From Tricholoma matsutake (lineage: Eukaryota > Basidiomycota > Agaricomycetes > Agaricales > Tricholomataceae), in NCBI GenBank assembly GCA_026075535.2, contig AP026542.1:6200001-6264000 (forward strand): DNA of 64,000 bases, written 5' to 3'. This document shows positions 1 through 10,882 of the stretch, piece after piece. Within the stretch, counting starts at the first letter, position 1. Each line of letters begins with the position of its first letter. The notes below the pieces were generated by a model. It did not search any database, was not told where the DNA came from, and saw nothing but the letters and a program-made list of their open reading frames with translations. The position numbers and the translations under genes are program-made.

Positions 1-682
1 CTTTTTAGTTCTTTCCCTTTATTACTCTTTCATCAGATGATATATATCTTTCTTGTTCAGATTCCAGTCTCCTTTATGGCCTTGTGCCTTAACTCATATC
101 TTTTGCCTCATGTTCTACACATGTTTCTCATTCCATTTTAGGAAGTTTCTTTAAAACATATAAAACTCTGTAGTATCTACTTGGAAATACAAGAAATCGT
201 CTTCACCTATCGTCTCGTATACAGTTCTAAGCATCCGATCAACTTTTGAAAACAATCTAAGTCTTTGCGGGTTTTCTCGATTGATGAGAAACCTCTGTGA
301 TCATTGCATCCTCGATCCTCCCTTGATCCTCTCATCATTAGCACTAGCAACCATTCCAACACTTTATAGCCATTTGCCATACCCTTCATATACTATTGAC
401 CTATTGAAAGGTCTGCAGAATTCACACATCGACCATCGACAATAAACTTGTTCGCCATCGATCTCATCGATCCCCCTCGATATCGATCGATACTCAATCG
501 GACAGTGCCAAACACCTTCGTCTCTCATAGCACTACCTTCACAACTAGTACCAACTAGTTATCTTCCCATCGGTTGGGCCATGAACATTCAGAACAACTT
601 GCAACCTTCCTCTGACTCATCGCAGATATCATTGATTGCCTCATCGGCAGTTTAGGTGGTTTTCCTGGGTTGAGTATCATCA
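1..682 (-). repeat. LTR-like repeat R1, copy 1 (cut by window edge)
   Basis: This segment matches the right half of the sequence ending at 6353 over several hundred bases with many differences. Shared landmarks include CCTCTGACTCAT and the terminal GGGTTGAGTATCATCA. On the minus strand it starts TGATGATACTCAACCC directly after the truncated chromodomain of TE-A. It contains a stretch rich in CATCGA/TCGAT words (about 430-510). It behaves like a long terminal repeat or another insertion that cut the integrase tail. No purine tract precedes this copy, and the far end lies outside the window, so the class is not certain. Confidence 0.5.
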
Positions 683-1860
683 ACGGCCACACCACTTGTG
701 TGCCGTGATCTCTTCAATGTACCATTTGGTGTCATCTGGGGCACCAAAGTCATATGCATCAGGACAATGCCTGTTGGGAAACAACACGTCGTCGTTAGGA
801 TGGTGAGGCCTTAGTAGGCTCACATGGAAACACTGGTGTATACGCTGGCATTTCAGTTCTGTAGGAAGATCCAACACATAGTTGGATGTCTTGGGGAAAG
901 CTTGTAGGACCTTGTAGGGTCCTACAAATTTAGGTAGCAGTTTACTTGCGCGTCCCTTTGGTAACGCAAGGTTCTTTGTGGAGAGGTAAACAAGGTCTCC
1001 TTGTTTGACATTGGGCTCCTTGCACCAATGCTTGTTTGCATAGTGTCATTGAAAGACTCTTTCAGCGATGATACTATCATGGGCCATGGCCATGTTTCAC
1101 AGTGCATTCATTGTGAAAGTATGCACTCTGGGAGGAATGCATTCTGTAGAAGGAAGTTCTTGCATCATACGAGGCAAGAATCCATAGTTGATTTCAAATG
1201 GGGCCATCCCCGTTGCTCTGTTAATTGTAGAGTTTATGGCAAACTCTACAAGAGAGAGGAACTTTACCCAATCCTTTTGATTGGATGCAATGAACGCTCA
1301 GAGAATCTGAGCGATCGAATGATTTGCGCATTCTGTTATTCCATCTGTCTGAGGATGGAATGAAGTGGACATAAGTAATTTGACATCCAAGATACGGTGG
1401 ATTTCACACCACCATTTGGACATGAATTTAGAGTCTTGATTGCAAATGATCGAGCCAGGTAGTCCATGCAAATGGACAATCTCCTTCACGAAGATAGGAG
1501 ATAGTTGTGATGCGGCCATCATTGTGTTAACCAGGACTAGGTGAACCATTGAAGACAGATGACAGATGATTACCCAAAGGTAGTCAAATCCTTCGGACTC
1601 TGGGAAGGGTCTGATGAAATCCATTCCAATTGACTCCCATGGTCTCATGGGTGTCAGTAATGAGTGCAGCTTGCCTCAAGGGGAGCAGTATTCCCCCTTC
1701 AAGTGGATGCAAGGTTCACACAAATCACAGTATTTCTCGACTTTGTATTGAAGTCGAGGCCACCAATACCAACATCGGATGTATTCCGATGTCTTCAGAG
1801 GACCGAAATGCCCCACCTGTTACAATTTTCCTTGTAACTCATGGAACCCAATCGACCTGA
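683..1860 (-). pseudogene. TE-A integrase remnant with truncated chromodomain
   Basis: The best-preserved part (1648-1298) reads through an integrase core: a first Asp in GMDFI, then HGLPGSI, then a second block in which the usual DRD/DRG appears as NQD. It ends at SFHPQTDG, before the catalytic Glu region. Separate pieces at 1107-922 and 877-683 give the C-terminal barrel region and the start of a chromodomain (WYIEEI). The chromodomain stops after about 12 residues because the R1 repeat begins there. Frames are broken several times. The upstream zinc-binding part (about 1650-1860) is only vaguely recognisable. Confidence 0.65.
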
Positions 1861-3025
1861 CGTACCCAATGATCCCCTCCAGACAGGAGGCACTCCTCAT
1901 TCATGCTTAGAGCATGCCCTTGACACCAGACACACACATGACACATGCCAACAACATGCATTCGATCCCCTTCCCGTGGAAGGCACCCTTGATGCATGGT
2001 GACTCCATGCACCCAAACCCATTCCCACACATGCTGTGATACGACAGCCCTTTGACATGAGGTCCATGATGTCGGACTCTCACGATTGACATGCTGCACC
2101 GCAGCACTCCGTGACATTGGATGCCTCATGCAAGGCATGATGCTTATTGTTTCTATTCTTACTTGATACGCATCTATCTTTCCAATTGGACGATAAGGAC
2201 CTCCCTTGTAGTATAAGTACTGCAACTCATAGTAGGGATGTCCTTAGTTTAGATCTAGGCAATCTACAGCCTTAACTTGCAAACTCGTAAACTTACTCAA
2301 AACCACTAAGGAAGCCCCTTAGTGCGTGAACCTGAATGACTCTATGCAGAAGGCCTGCTAGAGTGCACTATCCATCTTACGTTGGATGCTCTGAGTAAGA
2401 CCAGTGGCAAACGACTCGTCGAGGAAGCACCTCGTTGAACGACATTGACTAGATCGAGTGGTTGAGGCTTTGCCCTTAACACCACCAATGTGTGGGCATG
2501 TTTGATGATATGACCATGTAAGGTCGTACCTTTGGAAGTAGAGGTGGGGATGCAAAGGACCTCTTTGCCCCCTCTGTTCTTCCTCCAAATGAAACCGTCT
2601 CAGGTCTGGAAGTCCGGGTGGTCCTCTGGATTTTCAAGAACCTTCTTTAAGTGTTTGTCATTGATGTATCCTTTTCAGATATCGTCGTTCAGAGGGTCTA
2701 ACTCTGACATGTGAATGTGCAGGTAAGGCCCTTTAGCCTGAGAGGCGTAAATTGAAGGATCATCCTCTGATTGGTTGGTCTTTGAAGAAGGCATGGTTGC
2801 TTCTTCCGCATTCGCAGTCATTACGGCTGCAGCTGCTTCATGCTTTTTGACTCATTCTCAAAGAGCTTTGAGTTGTTCACTAACTCGTCTCTGCTGGGAA
2901 GCAGCGGAATGAGTTTCAATTACTCGATTTTTGATTTTGAGATGTCGATCCCACAGGAGATCCTTGTGGTTGGGATCGAGATGTATGTCCATGATGACAT
3001 AGTGTTGGACTAATGGAGCATCGTC
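1861..3025 (-). other. TE-A internal sequence between RNase H and integrase, no readable gene
   Basis: This stretch lies between the RNase H end and the recognisable integrase of TE-A. It should hold the spacer and the HHCC zinc-binding domain, but the longest open frames give no motif I trust. I read it as decayed coding sequence of TE-A. There is no sign of a separate insertion, such as a target duplication or LTR-type ends. Confidence 0.4.
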
Positions 3026-4318
3026 TCAAGAGTCGAATTGGTAGTAGTGGGACAGAGCATCTGCTACTTTGTTCAATTTGCCTTTGACATAACGAATGTC
3101 AAAGTCGAAACGCGACAGATATTCCATCCATTGTGTTTGCCTAGCAGACAGTCGGTGTTGAGTTTGGAAGAACTCAAGTGCCTGGTGATTGGTGATGACA
3201 TGAATGTGTCTACCAATCAGTTTGTCTTCCCACTTGAGGAGTGCCTCAAGTATGGCAATCGTTTCATGCTCAAAGGTACGGTAGTTCCTTTGAGCATCAG
3301 AGAATTTCTTGGACAGGAACCCAGCAGGGTGGCAAGTTTGCCACTCAGGTCCCTGACCATACATCACTCCAGTCCCAAAGACTGAGGTGTCACAGATCAC
3401 CCATATTGGCTCAGGTGAATCTGGGTCGATAGGCTTCAGCACTGGCATCGTGCAACAGATGTGTTTAATCATCTGGAAGCAATGATCGTGCAACAGTCGC
3501 CATAAAAAGGCTTGACCATTTTTTGTCATCGCTGAAAGGGGACTAGTGAAAGCACTTATATCTGGCAGGAAATGTGCCAGATACTGCACAAGTCCCAGAA
3601 AACACTGGACTTCATGATAATTACGAGGAGCTTTCCACTCTCGTATACAGGCCATTTTGTCGCTATCCATGTGTAGGCCATGCTCATCAATCATATGACC
3701 GAGACACTCTACCTTTTCAGGGTAGAGTTCACATTTCTCTGCACGGAGGTACAGAGAATGCTCGCATAGTCTGTTAAACACAAGCTCCAGATGCTTCTGG
3801 TGTTCTTCAATCGTGTTGCTGAACACAAAGATATTGTCCAGGTAGGCATGGACAAAGATTCCGATGTAATCTTGGAATATAGAGTTCATCAATCTTTGGA
3901 AGGTTGAGGGTGCATTGCAGTCGCCTTGTTGCATAACAAGACTCTCGTATACGCCTTGAACCATCAAGAAGGCGGTTTTCCAGATGTCTTCTGGGGCAAC
4001 TCGGACCTGCTCATAGGCATCGGAGAGGTCGATTTTTGAGTGGTACTTCGCTCGAGCGACATCAAGATGAATCAAGTCTTGATCAGGAAACAGTGTAACA
4101 TCCTTCACTGTGTTAGCGTTATGTTTCACTGCATTGATCACAGTGCGAAGTTTCCCAGTTTTCTTGGGAACTACTAGCATTGGAGTGGCTTGCTCTGCAT
4201 GGGCAGGATGCCACCAACCTGCTTTGCAGTACTTGGCTATTTTCTCAGCGAGGGGTTTCCTCATCAAGTCGGGACACTTTGGAAGATAGTAGTTATACTT
4301 CTTCTTCTCATCCACCAA
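3026..4318 (-). pseudogene. TE-A reverse transcriptase-RNase H
   Basis: A 430-codon open frame without internal stops. RT blocks in order: MLVVPKKTGKLRTVIN, the palm Asp in KIDLSDAYEQV, QGDCNAPSTFQ, and the active-site block. The active site reads AYLDNIFVFS, so the second Asp of YxDD is Asn. RNase H follows (VICDTSVFGTG, FEHETIAILEAL, ITNHQAL) and ends with KVADALSH. A GAC-GAT to GAC-AAT change at a CpG explains the Asn. The enzyme should be inactive. Family: Ty3/gypsy, from the block order and from RNase H following RT directly. It is more distant from TE-B and TE-D than those are from each other. Confidence 0.85.
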
Positions 4319-4405
4319 TGGGATGTGGTGGTTTATGTCCCTTAAAGGAGGTAGTTTGTCAGGAACTCCACTGAGGATGTCCTGACAAGATTGCTTCCAC
4401 TCCTC

Positions 4406-4797
4406 TCAGAGGCATGGAAGGTCCTTTTTTGAAAGGGGTCCTGTGCTTTTAGCTTTATTGGCCAGCTCTTCACAAATTGCAAAGAGTATGTCGTTCAGGT
4501 CATTGACCTGATCTGGTGGAAGTACCGCAGGGATAGAGGGGTCAAATCTGGGAGGTTCGAAATTGGGTCCCTCAGGGAATCTATCCTGAGTAAATTCCTG
4601 GACGATCTCTTCTAGATTGTCTTCTTCATCGCTCAATGGTTTGTCTTTGGGTCCTAAAAGAACGGGGTCTGAAGGTTTTAGTGTAGACTGACAATGTTTG
4701 TCAACATTGTCTACTTCCTCCATTTCAACATTCCTACGTCTAACAGACAGAGGTTGCACCTTCATGGAACTTGGACCAGGCTTGTCCAGTGATAGGT
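4406..4797 (-). pseudogene. TE-A protease-RT linker
   Basis: An acidic, proline-rich stretch on the minus strand between the protease and RT parts of TE-A. It continues into the RT frame region with a break near 4400. Removing the solo LTR at 4798-4982 restores a continuous frame from about 5020 to 4406, which supports this being coding before the LTR entered. It has no domain of its own. Confidence 0.5.
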
Positions 4798-4982
4798 TGG
4801 AAGGAAGCTGGAGCTTCCAACACTCAAGGGAACAAGGACATGTTAGGAACTTAGTATATTCAGAGGGAAGAACTAAGATACAGTACAACTATTCAAAGTA
4901 TAGACTATATACTACTAGAATAACATGTGATAAACTGGGTTGCATGTGATATTGTTGTGCTGATGTAAGAGGAACTCTTACA
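4798..4982. repeat. Solo LTR related to TE-C LTR, with TAGGT target duplication
   Basis: It starts TGGAAGGAAG and ends AACTCTTACA, the same type of termini as the 223-bp TE-C LTR, and shares internal words such as CCAACACTCA and GCATGTGATA. Five bases before it (4793-4797) and after it (4983-4987) both read TAGGT, a perfect target-site duplication. At 185 bp it is shorter than, and clearly diverged from, the TE-C LTR, so it belongs to a related subfamily. Without internal sequence it is a recombined solo LTR. Confidence 0.85.
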
Positions 4983-5028
4983 TAGGTCCACCTTGTTGTT
5001 CAAGCTTGGAAAACACATCTACGATCGT

Positions 5029-6353
5029 TGTCGAAGCTCTACAAACCCATACAAACCCCTCCGAAGCTCTACGAACCCCTCTGAAGCCCTACAAACCTCT
5101 ATGAACCTCTACAAAGTCACGAGAATGCTTCGAAATTCTTTGCAATGCTTCGAAACTCTTCGCGACACCTCGAAATTCTTTGTATGCCTTTGGCCACCAT
5201 TATACAATTCCCCCAACCTTCGTACAGCTCAGGACATACACCTGGAACATCGTCGATGAGTTCCGAACCAGTATCGAGCAATATCGCAACAATATCGGCA
5301 TTTGAACAAGTCCGATATTTCCTCAACCGACTTCAAAAATCATCGAACATCGAAAATTGACATTGGACACTATATCGCTATCCAAATAATCATCGCACAC
5401 ATGCCAGATGTATCCCCTACCATTGTCAAACAATATTGCACCGATATCGGGCCATGAACAAAGTCCGAAGAATCTTCGAAAATCTTCGAAAAACATCGAA
5501 CCTCAAAAAACATCGTCAGACACAGTATTTCCTATTTGAATGATCTTCGGATGCATGCTGGACACATGGGACACTATATTGAGTATATCAAACACATTTC
5601 GACCGCATGTGCATGCATACAATCCGCTCGAAGCAGTTTCTGATCTTTTATTCAATTTATAACAAGGACAGTCTGGTTTTAGCTATTCTTTCTTATTATT
5701 TCTTCATCATGTGTTATATTCACCCCTTCTAGACTCGCTTTATTGTTCTGATATACCTATATTGTCTTTTGCCTCGAGTTTTCCACATGTTTGCCTCATG
5801 TTCTCTAGCCTTTTTAGGTAGTTTCTTTATTTTATATGAAAAGATGTACTAGATACAAAGAAAAACAAGAAAGTCATCGTCTTCCTCCCAGATCACAGTG
5901 AGAGTACAGTTTAGTCTTATTCAGTCTGAAGTTTGGTGTTTTATGCTAAACTTCCTCAAAATTCCTCAAAATTCCTCACATTATGCTATTTTTGCTCTTG
6001 CTTCCCTCAATTAGCCTTTTCTTCACTTCTACTACTCGTCTAGTCCCCCGATCTTGCATCCGAACATATCTGTGCACTCGAAATTCCTCGAAACTTCTTC
6101 GAAAAATATTGCAACATCTCGAAAAGCATCGCGACATCTCGAAAAGCATCATGACATCTTGAAAATCATCACAAGTCCTCGAAACACATTCTTTTAGCTT
6201 CAAACTGCTTTGACAAGCAGTTATTTTATGACTATTTGATGGTCGATCTGACAGGTGATGTCTAGAGGGCCTCGCATCCTTCCTCTGACTCATGTTATAC
6301 CATCCAAAGCCATTTTGTGGGTTTTGTTTGGGTTTCTGGGTTGAGCATCATCA
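5029..6353 (-). repeat. LTR-like repeat R1, copy 2
   Basis: The right half (about 5660-6353) aligns with bases 1-682. The minus-strand start is TGATGATGCTCAACCC at 6353. The left part is dense in degenerate words such as CTCGAAA, TCGAAATTC and AACATCG (5030-5170, 5440-5520, 6075-6185), like a decayed tandem array. A purine-rich stretch (AAAGAAGAAGG on the minus strand, 6359-6374) lies just outside the 6353 end, as before a 3' LTR, but copy 1 lacks it. The left border is approximate; I saw no convincing target duplication. There is no gene inside. Confidence 0.45.
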
Positions 6354-6396
6354 CCGGGTCCTTCTTCTTTCATGCGGCCATGTGGCCGCTCTCCTG

Positions 6397-7044
6397 TCAC
6401 TCACCCTTGGGAGGTTGAGGACGCATAGCATTCCAATGGGCTTGCTTGAAAGTGTTAGGGCCTTCAATAATGGTATCGAGGTGTTTGCCCTTGACGTGTA
6501 CTTCATCACGTTTGAAGTCTAGAACTATACCGTGTTTCCTCATGAAGATGGTGCCTAGAATGGCATCATATCTATCAATGTTAACAACATCGAAATAATG
6601 GGTGTTTTTTATTTCACCGATTTCAAAATCAGTGAATAGTCCGAAGTTGATCTTTGAACGGCTTCCAATGGTGCCTAATTGCAAGGGCACCAGTTCTTCC
6701 AATTCATGGGCTTTAAGATTTGCTGACATGGCAAATTCTGGGGAAATTGAATCAGATGTGCAGCCTGAATTGAGGAGTACAAAAGCTTCAAGTTCATGAA
6801 GCTTCATTTTTGCCACGAAGCACCTGTTGTCCTTCTCAGAGCGAGGAGGACAGGTCATTTTCTTAGAGGACTTCCTCAAAGTGGTCGCGCCTCTGAAGCA
6901 CAGCTTGTTTCTGAATAGGTCATCTATCATGACACCTAATCTTTCCAAAAATGATGGAGAATTTCTCCCCGTCTCGTCCTCAGAGTCTTTCTCTGAGTCA
7001 GATACCGACTGGGCAGATGGGCAACTGTCGGAGTCATACTCCAA
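6397..7044 (-). pseudogene. TE-A aspartic protease
   Basis: A 215-codon open frame. An acidic N-terminal half is followed by a retropepsin-type fold: the flap-side blocks KLHELEAFVLLNSGCTSD and later DAILGTIFMRKHGI. The catalytic motif should be LLDSG but reads LLNSG, so the catalytic Asp is Asn. The change is compatible with CpG decay (CTCGAT to CTCAAT on the coding strand). The expected role was to mature the Gag-Pol polyprotein. The frame ends at 6397, 44 bp from the R1 repeat. Confidence 0.75.
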
Positions 7045-7053
7045 AAGGATTTC

Positions 7054-9795
7054 TCAGATCGCACCAAAGTGTTCTGATCCAGAATATTCACTGGCGTCAC
7101 CCCCAGTGTCAGACTCCAAGTTGCACAGTTCACCTTCTGAACTGTACTGAGAACTGTCAGGGTTCATGTCTGACAAGGCAGACCCATACTCAGAGCGAGA
7201 GTTATCCTCTGAGCCGCTGTATGCTGCAGCAAGTCTCTCATTCATTGCAGAATGTGAATCTGAGTCCCGGGTAGGACTCGAATGATGCTCACTGCTTGGT
7301 TGAGCATGGGAGGTTTGGGGATCAGCCATAGATGCTGATCCTTCTCGAGCAGCATACATCTTAGCTGATGGTTTGGGCTGTCCATACTTAGGGCAGCCCT
7401 TATCTGTGGAGTAGTGTGGACCTCCACAGCTGTAACAAATTGGGTTCTTCTTGTCATCAGACCTTTTGTCTGATTTGGATCCGGACTGTCTGCATGGTTT
7501 TCCTCCAGACACACGATGTTGAGTATCATGACAATCTTTGTTACAGCGATTACTATTGCCGTGACTTCAAAGCTCCTTGGTAGGATACTTTGACCCCAGA
7601 TATTTAGAGCTATCATGATAGTTCTTATCGTGTTTTTGAGAACGATCCCGGGATCAGTCATGAGACCATTCAGGAGAAGGTTCTTTTGTTTTCAAAGTTT
7701 TAGTCAAAGAGGATGTGCTCTTCGACTTGGTGGAATCCATTATACACTTCTTTTCATTGAAGCATTTTCTCATCTTACCAATTTCCTCTGCCTGGCAGGC
7801 GAAGTGTAGGATATCTTGCACTGAGCTTGTCTCAGTGGAACATCCTTTGTCTAGTACAAAGGATATGATGTTTGTGGGCAACCCAGTCACCAATTGCATC
7901 TTGAACGTAAATGGATTGGGTGCCTGTATCATCCTGGTAGCATAGCGCTCCAGTTTGTGGTAATAGCCCATAACACCCTCATCAGTGTTATACTCGACAT
8001 GCCAGAATTTGTCGGTCGCGTCATGGGTTGCATTTTCATGCACAAACTGGTTGTATAGGCCAGTGATGACTTCTTTGAAAGTCCAGGCTGATCGTTGACA
8101 GTATGCACCATCAATGCTGTCTTCAAACCAAGTGAGGGCAGTGTTCTCCAGGAACATTGCCATATACTCAATGCAGTCTGAGTCCAGCTCAGGGCCGCAC
8201 ACCTTGTTCACCTTCAACCACTGAAGAAGGGCATTCAGCCATCTTTCAAAGGTTTTGGTGTCAGGTAATCCACTGTACTTTGACAGATTGGGAACTCAGG
8301 GACCGTTCTTGCCTCCAGTGGCAGGAATTTCTGTCAAGACAGAGACCCTGTTGTTGATCTGTCCATGTATCTTGGTATGGATGTCCCTCAAATATTTTGA
8401 GGGATGGCGAGAGCCTTTATCTTGATAAGAATTGGGATAGGAAGATGTAGACCAGTAAGGGCTACTTGATTCTCGTGGGGTACCAGAACGTCCAGATGGG
8501 GTACGTCTGGAAGAAGTGCATGTTTGCACTCCTCATTGGGGATTTGATGAGTTTCTGTGGGACACCTCTTCCTCAAATCGGGAAGAACATTCAGTACTCT
8601 CGTTGCTCGACGTGCTATATGTCGAGTTGCTATCACTTCCATTACCATCATCCCCAGACCCATCTCCATCTGGTGGTCCTCCATGGCCTGCATGACTCTG
8701 CGCAGGCCATCTGGAATTTACAGATGGTGGGCTCTCTCGCTTTTGATGGCAAGATGAAGGGTCATCCTTATCCCAAGGTTGTCCATCTTGGATATCGCCA
8801 TTGCATATCCTTTGAAGGACAATCCTGTTGTTGTTGATATAGTGTACCTTCTTTTTAGAAGGTAATTTATCAGGTAACTTGGGGGTCTGTAGATGTGGGG
8901 AACCACGTCTGTGGCTGGAAGAATGTTCTCGTTCTGCTGGGTTGGTGGAACGAGGTTGGACAGGGTTGGGATCTCATTCTGTTGCTGGGGAACGAGGTAT
9001 AGTAGGGTTGCTTATTTCCCTATGGGCAAAGTGACTGGCATAACTTAATGCCAGATCTTTAGGTTGGTTTTCCAACTTAATCAGTTTGAAATCTCTTGCA
9101 TCCATGCAATGGGTAAACATATCTGTTGTGATCTGAGCAAAATGCTCAGCTCCAAATTCATCGTCCGATTCATCCTCTTGAGGTTTGGCCTCAAGGGGTC
9201 TTTTCTCTAGGCATCAGCACAGCCAATTGTCAGCATTCATCGGCATTGCAGGTGCCGATGCTGTTAAATCTGGCCATATGGCAGGGAATAATCCAGGTGT
9301 TTCGTACATCTGGCTGTTGCAGGGAAGATCGATACCACTACCGGGGGTAATCCAGTGGTTGTTGGGCTCTGGGGTCAATTCATCCAGAGGAGAAAGCTTC
9401 TGCAGGCCAGGAGGAGGTCCTGGATTGGAATGAGTGTCTTGTCGACTGTTGTTTGATGAGAAAGATTTTCTGGATTTGGGTTCACTGTCGTCAGTGTCCT
9501 CGACGGTGGGCCATCAATGGTGTGGGCAGAGGGCAGAGGAATTGAGATTTCTCAAAGTGGCTGTATGCGCTTCGAGGGTCTGAAAGTCCCTAGTAGGAGA
9601 AATGTCATTTCTCGAGGTGCTTGTATGTGCCTTGAGTGGATGGGATCCAGCCAAATCTTTCAGAGCGCGCCAAGGGGAATTCAACCCTGATGGCGACAGA
9701 TGAGATTTACCTTGTGCATCCTGCTTGGGAGCAGGCTTCAGCTTGTTCTTGTTCTTGGCCCTGGTCAAAACCATGGTCTTGTTCTTGAGGTACAA
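7054..9795 (-). pseudogene. TE-A gag with zinc knuckle
   Basis: Several frames together form a gag gene. A basic N-terminus lies at 9795-9514. Then comes poorly readable sequence to about 8300, the capsid-like core at 8217-7654 (ALTWFEDSIDGAY, then FKEVITGLYNQFV, typical of retrotransposon gag), and a nucleocapsid part at 7512-7054 with a CCHC-like knuckle (CYSCGGPHYSTDKGC) and a Ser-rich acidic tail. At least three frame breaks separate these pieces. The product would have packaged element RNA in virus-like particles. Confidence 0.7.
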
Positions 9796-10029
9796 TCTTC
9801 AGCAATGGAGAAAAAGAATTTTGGTTGTAGCAGCAGGCAAAAAGCAAAGAGTCAAGTGCAAAGAAACTTGATTCGGGTCCTAGCGATGGATATGCTTCCA
9901 TCACTGATTGCATTGAGAATTTTCTCCCTTTGCGGGAGAAGTTCAGGGTCGTGTTGATGATGATCGCTGATGGGGCGATGTCGAGCTTAACTCTATATGA
10001 GTTTGAGTGTTTAAAAAAGTGTAGTGAGT

Positions 10030-10218
10030 TGTAGGGGGGTCCCTTAATATCACACAGGAGCTAAACATGACTAACGTATATTTATCATGTGTACTCGAGG
10101 TGGTAGTAAAGAGATTGCTTATGTAAATAGAAGGCTGGTCCCTTTATAGGGGCCAGCCAGGTCAATAGCAAAGAAATATAATATATACAAACGTGGGGTC
10201 AAGCCCCAGGTCACCACA
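10030..10218 (-). repeat. Candidate 5' LTR of TE-A
   Basis: 189 bp running on the minus strand from TGTGGTGACC to CCCCCCTACA, the TG...CA form of an LTR. It carries CCCTATAAAGGG, a TATA-type core promoter, about 70 bp in. The base after it on the right (10219) is where the TE-B integrase frame stops matching, so it marks an insertion point. The matching 3' copy would lie left of the window and cannot be checked. A solo LTR is the alternative, but no target duplication flanks it. Confidence 0.6.
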
Positions 10219-10631
10219 GAGGGGGTGTAGTTCACCAAAAGGTCAGCGCTTCTGTGCCTTCATGCGAAGACACAGATCGCAGGCCTTACAGTACTGACCG
10301 ACAAAGTGTGACATGTTTGGCCACCAGTAATTGCACAAGATGAGTTTGAGTGTTTTCCAGCACCCCACATGTTGGAGTCATAATGCTGTTCAGCGATTCT
10401 GCGTCGTAAGTCTGGTATGAGCAGAACATAAATGCAATCACAAAACCTCCATAATCCATCCTCCTCTGTCCACTCCAAGCTTCGCAATGTCTTGCCCTTG
10501 GCCCTATCCAACTCCTTCATCGCTAGTACCACTGCATCTTCGCTCTTTCCACCCCAAACCCCCTTTCGCACTTTGTGCAAGATATTTCGCTCCACTCCTT
10601 CGATCGTCACCCCTTCGAGTGCATGAATCAC
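10219..10631 (-). pseudogene. TE-B integrase zinc-binding fragment
   Basis: The minus-strand frame from 10631 continues the TE-B polyprotein that breaks off at 22355: joining the two across TE-C gives the block seen intact in TE-D1 (FTIRALEG). It contains the spacer and the HHCC zinc-binding region (QHYDS..., CDLCLRMK) and ends at GELHPL, where the TE-A LTR starts. One stop lies near the end. The catalytic core must be beyond TE-A, outside the window. Confidence 0.8.
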
Positions 10632-10854
10632 TGGAAGGGAGTATCCTCTCCCAACACTCAGGGACCAAGCTGTGAGGAATGTGGTATCAATTCAAGGAAG
10701 GTTACTCTACTATTACAAACCACTCGTGTATATAATGTAGTTGCATGTGATAATCCTGTGCTTGTGGTAGTCATGTGATCGCATGGATGATGTAATGCAC
10801 ATAATGAAGTGCGTTGTAGCCAAAGTTCGTAGTAAGAGAAATGGTTCTCTTACA
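10632..10854 (-). repeat. TE-C 3' LTR
   Basis: TGGAAGGGAG...TTCTCTTACA on the plus strand, nearly identical to 22132-22354 with a handful of substitutions. Immediately inside (10855-10862) the coding strand has GAGAGAG, a plausible polypurine tract just before the 3' LTR. Confidence 0.9.
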
Positions 10855-10882
10855 CTCTCTCATGTTTCAAAAAATTCCATAT

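Larger units (their letters stand above)
683..10218 (-). mobile_element. TE-A: degenerate Ty3/gypsy retrotransposon
   Basis: A minus-strand element with gag (about 9795-7054), protease (7044-6397), a linker and RT-RNase H (about 4797-3026) and integrase (about 1860-683), in that order. The candidate 5' LTR is 10030-10218. It sits inside the integrase of TE-B: the TE-B reading frame stops matching at 10219. It was later hit by a solo LTR (4798-4982) and by R1 copies. All reading frames are broken, and the catalytic aspartates of protease and RT are altered, so it cannot be autonomous. Its 3' end lies outside the window. Confidence 0.75.

Noticed and set aside
1839..2225. 128-codon minus-strand frame with many Cys/His
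   Set aside because: Looks zinc-finger-like at first sight, but the spacing is irregular and it lies in decayed TE-A sequence.
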